Shown here: positions 59,801 to 64,000 of the stretch, in pieces
How the letters are laid out: each line of letters starts with the position of its first letter
Numbering within the stretch: the first letter of the stretch is position 1
From: Coffea arabica
Lineage: Eukaryota; Streptophyta; Magnoliopsida; Gentianales; Rubiaceae
Direction: 5' to 3'
Length of the DNA stretch: 64,000 bases
Assembly: GCF_036785885.1 (NCBI RefSeq)
Contig: NC_092326.1
Location: 41,130,287 to 41,194,286 of the forward strand
Position numbers and translations under genes: made by a program
The notes under the pieces: generated by a model
Seen by the model: only the letters and a program-made list of their open reading frames with translations
What the model was told of the DNA's origin: nothing
The model's database searches: none

Positions 59801-61888
59801 ACACCAACAAAGGCTTGCCAAAGCTATAATTAAAAGAACAAACTGAGCATATAGGAAGAAGATTGAATTGAATGAGTTCAAAGAAGGATCAAAGACTGGT
59901 ATGTCTACCTCTCCCCTCAAAGCCATTGGCACACCACCTTGCACAAGAATCTCTAATTCTTCTTTCCAAGGAATCAAAGATTCTGGAGAAGCTAAATCAC
60001 CAGTGGCACCCGCTCCTAAGGCACTTATGTTATCAGTTGATTCTGATCTCTCCAAGTCATAAAATTCTTCTTCAGAGTCCTCTTCAGATGCTCCTTTTGC
60101 AGGTCGAGCCTCTTCAATAGGAGGAAGATGCTTTCCAGTTCCAACACCTTGCTCTTTCTTCACATATCCAGCTGTCTTCTTAACACGAAAGCTCATTGCA
60201 TCCTCAATTGGATGTAGCAATAGTCTAACTTCCGTCCATATCTGGACCCCATGGGCTTTTGCCTTCACTGTTGGTTGCCCCTCTTCCCCTTCATTTGTAG
60301 TCAAAGTTCCAGAATCAGGCTTCTCACCACCTATATTCTCTTCTTCTTTTTCATTCCCGACAACAATATCAGCATCCTCATTTCTGGTTCCAGCATGATA
60401 CGTGATACCATCATTATGCGGAGATAACCCATTTATAGGCAATCGAGCAGACTCTGCTTGACGTAGCAAAAAATCTTTCCATCTCTCAGACCTTTCCTCC
60501 TCTTCTTCCTAAAGGGATTACAAACAACAAGAGAGACTATAAGCCAGAATCAAAGCTTAAATCTTTTGGCTGAGGCACATTGTTGAAGTTTCATAAAAAC
60601 TAATCTAGCTTTGTCCTAAGTAGGCATTTTGCATAGTGTGAATCAGATTAAGTGTTACACAAAGCTTTTTGCATTTTATACCATTACAAATTCCCTGAAT
60701 CAAATACATGATTCTGTATTACTAAAAACCACTAGAGATAAGATTAACCACCTTGTATATATTTGCATATTCACGGTATCTCTGCAAGTGCTGCGGTCTC
60801 ACAGCAAATCCATAAGCATCCCTGATCAAGAAAGATCTTCATTAATTGGTCCAACACAACAAGGCAATCAAAGTAAATTCCAAGCTAGTTAGACACCAAA
60901 TAACTTGAACAGCTCAAAAATTTTGGTCCTACCACACAACATAGTAGTACATGAAGATCAAATCCAATTAAGCGACATACAGAAACCATAACAGGAAAAA
61001 ACCGTTGCACTTTTCCATAAAGACTAGAAATAAAGGTGCATTGCTACCTTCCATCAGCCTCAAAACATTGCCGGCTTATATCGGATAACAACATTTTCCA
61101 CTGTGTATTTCCATTTTCCTAGAATCCATATTGCTCTTGGCGTTGCCGTTACCACATTCTGAATTTTAACTATATCACAAACCAGTCTTCCCTTTAACAG
61201 GCGCTCAACGAGAACACTAGTAATTAATCAAATTCATAGACATTTAGGATAAAAATACGTTTCTTCGTTTAGATTTTACTGAAATCAAGATTTGGAAGCT
61301 TCTAAAAACAAAGAAAAAAAAAGGAAGAAAATCTCAATTATATTCAACTTAAGCAAACAAATCAGGAATAACAACATCATCAGAATGGTAGTGATAATCA
61401 AATTGTCAATCGCTCCAGTTTCTTCAAGTTGAATTGCAAAATCCCATTGCCGTCAAATCAGAAAAAGACCCCAAATTTGAATTAAGTGAATAAAAAAAAT
61501 AAAAAAGATTTACAATTGCCGTAATCTAATCAGGACTACAAAGGGCCCATCAGAATATCTAACACTACCAATGAAAATCAAGAAAATTTCCTCATGGTGA
61601 TTCATCAAACGGTGCCAAGATAATCCACGTGGCAAGTTATAGAAGAATCAAGAAAGAATAGTAAAAATCCGGCATGAGAATCTACAAAATGAAAAGAAGG
61701 AAATCAAGAAACAGAAAAATGTGGAACGTGGGATTATGGGATAGACACGTGGAGAGACGAGGGATGGGATAGGACTGAGAAAACAAACAGTAGTTAGAGC
61801 AGCACCTCTTGTGATCGAAAGAAATGACAGGAGGACTCAAGACTGCTGCTGCTGCTGCTGCTGCTGCAGATGCTGATTTGGCCTTCAT
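53813..61888 (-). CDS. TBC-domain Rab GTPase-activating protein with coiled-coil tail
   Basis: Eighteen minus-strand exons join in phase to 838 residues: 61888-61806, 60821-60752, 60508-59909, 59823-59638, 59543-59430, 59117-59059, 58888-58822, 58631-58580, 58438-58346, 58161-58078, 57922-57498, 56945-56884, 56279-56210, 55512-55432, 55326-55225, 54558-54434, 54236-54116, 53935-53813. The TBC domain spans about 240-470 with RGELW (249-253), IEKDLPR with Arg-finger R317, and VGYCQ with Gln-finger Q351, so it should be catalytically active on a Rab/Ypt GTPase. Residues 612-760 form a charged, heptad-like coiled coil ([40 protein letters not shown]). An acidic linker with [12 protein letters not shown] precedes the TBC domain. 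An Ala run (8-15) follows the start. The partner Rab is unknown. It resembles the Arabidopsis At2g37290/At2g39280 group. Confidence 0.93.
61625..61752. promoter_or_regulatory. G-boxes in Rab-GAP intron 1
   Basis: CCACGTGG (61625-61632) and CACGTG within GACACGTGGA (61747-61752) lie inside intron 1, within 200 bases downstream of exon 1. Early introns of plant genes often carry enhancer sites. A regulatory role is an inference. Confidence 0.4.
61844..61866 (-). repeat. Trinucleotide repeat encoding an Ala run
   Basis: A GCA/TGC trinucleotide run in exon 1 of the Rab-GAP gene encodes Ala residues 8-15. It is coding, so length changes stay in frame. Confidence 0.85.
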
Positions 61889-63061
61889 TCTCGGAAAAGC
61901 AGGAGAAGAAGAAAAAGCCGGCGAGGAATGCGAAATGGAATCTCCCAGGGGTTTGAACTGGAATTGAACTTGGTCTTCTTTTCTTGATCTAAAAATCTAT
62001 ACTTTTAATCAACCAAAAAACAATTTAAAAAAAAAAAAAAAAGGAAGACAGAATTCGATGGTAGTAACTATTTATAGAACCATATATACTACTTCTAGTC
62101 TAGTACCTATTGAGAAACATAACCGAAGAGGGAAGAGTGATTAGGCGGAGGATGGGTAGGGTAGCTCATGGCTGCTAGTGCAGCTATAGCAGCAGCAGGA
62201 ATTGTACTGAATTGGTAGTACTGAATTGGTTTGACGTGGATTTGATCCTTTTTCCTTGTTGATTAATGGGTCCATGGGACAGGGCGTATGGGGCGTGGTG
62301 GGGGGCCGGTCACATGGGATCGGCGAGATTAACGTTTACATAAAGTTTTTGTTTTTTTTAAGTAAACAGTTTAAATGGATTTGGTTTCGATTAGTGTTAT
62401 GGGTCAGAACATGTCCGAATTGGTCATCAATACATTTCTCACGTCATCATCGACAGCGAAATTTAAATTACACAACTTTTTATAAAGAAATTGTCCGTCT
62501 TTACTAACTAAATTGATTGTGTATATCAATAACGAGATATTTGAACTACATAATTTTTTATAAAGAAATGATCCGTCTTTACTGACTAAATTGATTGTGT
62601 ATATCGATTCGAACTACACGAGCTTTCGTGGAAAAATAATCCACCCTTATCAGCTGATGAGTTAATTGTATGTTTATGCAACGTACTTGTGGTGTGACAT
62701 TTTGTTAAAGAGACTTAAAATTAGGGGCGTCGGCACCGAGTGTATACAATTAGCATTTATTCAGCAAGTGGCAAGTTACTTAGCACGGACTACGAGATTG
62801 CGTCCGGCGAGGCAAATACAAGGGCAGGCAAGAATTGTTGGGCAAAGTAGGCTGGAATATTACTACTTGCATAAGATTAGAAAAAGAGGAGGCAATAAGT
62901 GTAAAAAAAAAAAAACAAAGGAAGCTGCTTCATTTCAATGCTCCAGATATATTTTATTCCCAACATTTATTGGGATTTAATTCTTTTCTCCTTTAAAACC
63001 ATATGGATGGAAAGAAATGAGCTACTATCGTTAATGCGACAATGTCGAAAACCAATCAATG
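61889..63061. other. Region upstream of the Rab-GAP gene
   Basis: Contains the probable Rab-GAP promoter and leader (61889 to about 62.25 kb), then AT-rich DNA with a three-unit tandem repeat (62468-62675). Short open frames at 62256-62507 and 62666-62980 have no recognisable domain. Confidence 0.55.
62468..62675. repeat. ~78-bp tandem repeat, two clear units and a decayed third
   Basis: Units start near 62470 (TACACAACTTTTTATAAAGA), 62547 (TACATAATTTTTTATAAAGA) and 62624 (TACACGAGCTTTCGTGGAAA). The first two share CCGTCTTTACT and CTAAATTGATTGTGTATATC. The third keeps only the frame of similarity (AATAATCCACCCTTATCAGC, GAGTTAATTGTATG). Confidence 0.75.
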
Positions 63062-64000
63062 GGCCTGTTTGGAACCTGAGTTTTTTGGGAGTTTGTCTAA
63101 AACTTTACTGTAGTACACTGTAAAAGTTTTTGAAAAAATTTTGTAGAAGTTTTTGTTAGGTGAAAAATTTTGTAAAAGTTTTTGTAAGGTGAAAAACTCT
63201 TTTTTTTCTTTTTCTTTTTCTTTTTCTTTCTTTCCTTTTTCTTTTCTTTCCTCTCTTTTTCTTCTTCTTCTTCTTCTTCTTCTTCTTCTTCTTCTTCTTC
63301 CCCGTTACCTCCACCACCCCCAGCTGCAACTCCACCTCCCGCCGTCCCCCTCCCCCCGCAGCCTCTCTCTCCCCCGCCTTCCCCCCCGCAGCCCCCCTCT
63401 GCCCCTCCCCCCGCCGCCTCTCTCTCCCCCATCTTCCCCCCCGCAGCCCCCCTCTGCCCCTTCCCCCTCCCCCCGCCTTCCCTCTCTCCCCCGCATTCCC
63501 CCTCCCCCCGCAGCCTCTCTCTCCCCCATCTTCCCCCCCCGCAGCCTCTCTCTCCCCCGCCTTCCCCCCCGCAGCCCCCCTCTGCCCCTCCTCCCGCCTT
63601 CCCTCTCTCCCCCGCCGCCCCCCTCTGCCCCCCTGGCCGCCCCTTCCCCCTTCCCCCTCTGCCCCCTTGGCCGCTCCTCTCTGTGCCACCCCCCTCTGCG
63701 CCAGACGTAAGAGAGAAAAAAAAAAAAAGACAAGGGAGGATGATGGCAGGGGAGGAAGAGGGGGAGAGGGAAAAAAATGGGGAAAAAAAAAAGTCCGGCA
63801 CCGACACCGGAAATTGGTGACGGAGCAGGCAATGGAGGTGGTAGTGAGGGAGGAAGAAGAAGAAAAGGGGAAGGGAATTTTTTTTTTGTTGTGTTTTGGA
63901 TATTTTAAATGTGTAGGTTAAAAATTTTGATAAGTTTTTTGGGGTTCCTGTAGCAAAAGTTGTTAAAAAACTAGTTTTATACAAACTTGGTAAAAAACCA
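63062..64000. mobile_element. Inverted-repeat element enclosing a C/T-rich minisatellite, cut by the window end
   Basis: The left end, CCTGTTTGGAACCTGAGTTT, with TTACTGTAGTACACTG and repeats of GTAAAAGTTTTTG, resembles the GTTTGG/CTGTAG MITE termini elsewhere in the window. Near the right edge GGGGTTCCTGTAGCAAAAGT reads as an approximate inverted match. Between them lies the pyrimidine-rich minisatellite and a purine-rich stretch (63710-63880). The right terminus may lie beyond the window. Confidence 0.4.
63197..63706 (+). repeat. C/T-rich minisatellite, G-quadruplex-prone on the minus strand
   Basis: A (TTTTTC)n and (CTT)n tract (63197-63300) leads into irregular ~26-31-bp units such as CCGCAGCCTCTCTCTCCCCC and CCGCAGCCCCCCTCTGCCCC, alternating with GCCTTCCCCC or ATCTTCCCCC tails, to about 63650. 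The minus strand is dense in runs of four or more G. Long frames read through it on both strands only because stops are excluded by composition; they are not genes. Confidence 0.85.

Noticed and set aside
59868-60120. Plus-strand open frames opposite the Rab-GAP gene
   Set aside because: They are shadows of the 600-bp coding exon at 59909-60508 on the minus strand, whose phase and TBC motifs are secure.
63097-63984. Long open frames (up to 295 codons) across 63.1-64.0 kb on both strands
   Set aside because: They consist of Gly/Arg/Glu or Pro/Ser/Leu runs produced by the C/T-rich minisatellite; open frames on both strands and several phases show that composition, not coding, explains them.
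1-64000. CRISPR array, operon or phage-like system
   Set aside because: There are no regularly spaced direct repeats, no prokaryotic gene packing and no cas, phage or plasmid proteins; all supported genes are intron-bearing plant genes.

Overview
The window is a gene-bearing segment of a plant nuclear chromosome, almost certainly a eudicot and possibly an asterid. Genes are split by many GT-AG introns, the DNA is AT-rich, the intergenic gaps carry MITE-like and SINE-like elements, and every recognisable protein is a plant family member. No bacterial, organellar, viral or CRISPR signature was seen. Six protein-coding genes could be assembled exon by exon with consistent reading phase: TON1 (+, 2320-5731), an organellar-type adenylate kinase (+, 7832-13269), the clock gene PRR7 (+, 23507-33048), the Elongator subunit ELP6 (-, 36462-39846), a receptor-like cytoplasmic kinase of the CDL1/PBL (RLCK VII) type (+, 47094-52094) and a TBC-domain Rab-GAP with a C-terminal coiled coil (-, 53813-61888).

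Layout: 1-2.3 kb is repeat-rich upstream DNA; 2.3-13.3 kb holds two closely spaced forward genes; 13.3-21.6 kb is a long intergenic stretch with a MULE-type MITE (9-bp target duplication), several tRNA-derived SINE candidates and MITE relics; 21.6-33 kb is PRR7 with an ACGT-rich promoter and an intron-split leader carrying short uORFs; 33-36.5 kb is a repeat-bearing gap; 36.5-39.9 kb is ELP6; 40-47 kb is a large gap with MITEs, a hAT-like element flanked by opposed pyrimidine/purine tracts, and serial tandem duplications; 47-62 kb holds the kinase and the Rab-GAP, transcribed convergently; 62-64 kb ends in an inverted-repeat element containing a C/T-rich minisatellite.

The genes are not an operon and do not form one pathway; they are housekeeping and regulatory genes: microtubule/division-plane control, nucleotide balance, circadian clock, tRNA wobble modification, immune or hormone signalling, and vesicle traffic. 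The gene order is informative. From memory, PRR7 and CDL1 are neighbours in Arabidopsis (At5g02810/At5g02800), and organellar adenylate kinase lies next to or near a Rab-GAP (At2g39270/At2g39280; At2g37250/At2g37290). Here both pairs lie in one interval, which suggests an ancestral block later split by duplication and gene loss.

The most unusual local structure is at 45.3-47.45 kb: the promoter and first exon of the kinase gene exist twice in tandem. The upstream copy has lost its start codon, gained an in-frame stop and lost its splice donor; the functional copy carries a 42-bp duplication over its own splice donor. I found no convincing previously unknown system; the candidates worth a second look are listed as findings.
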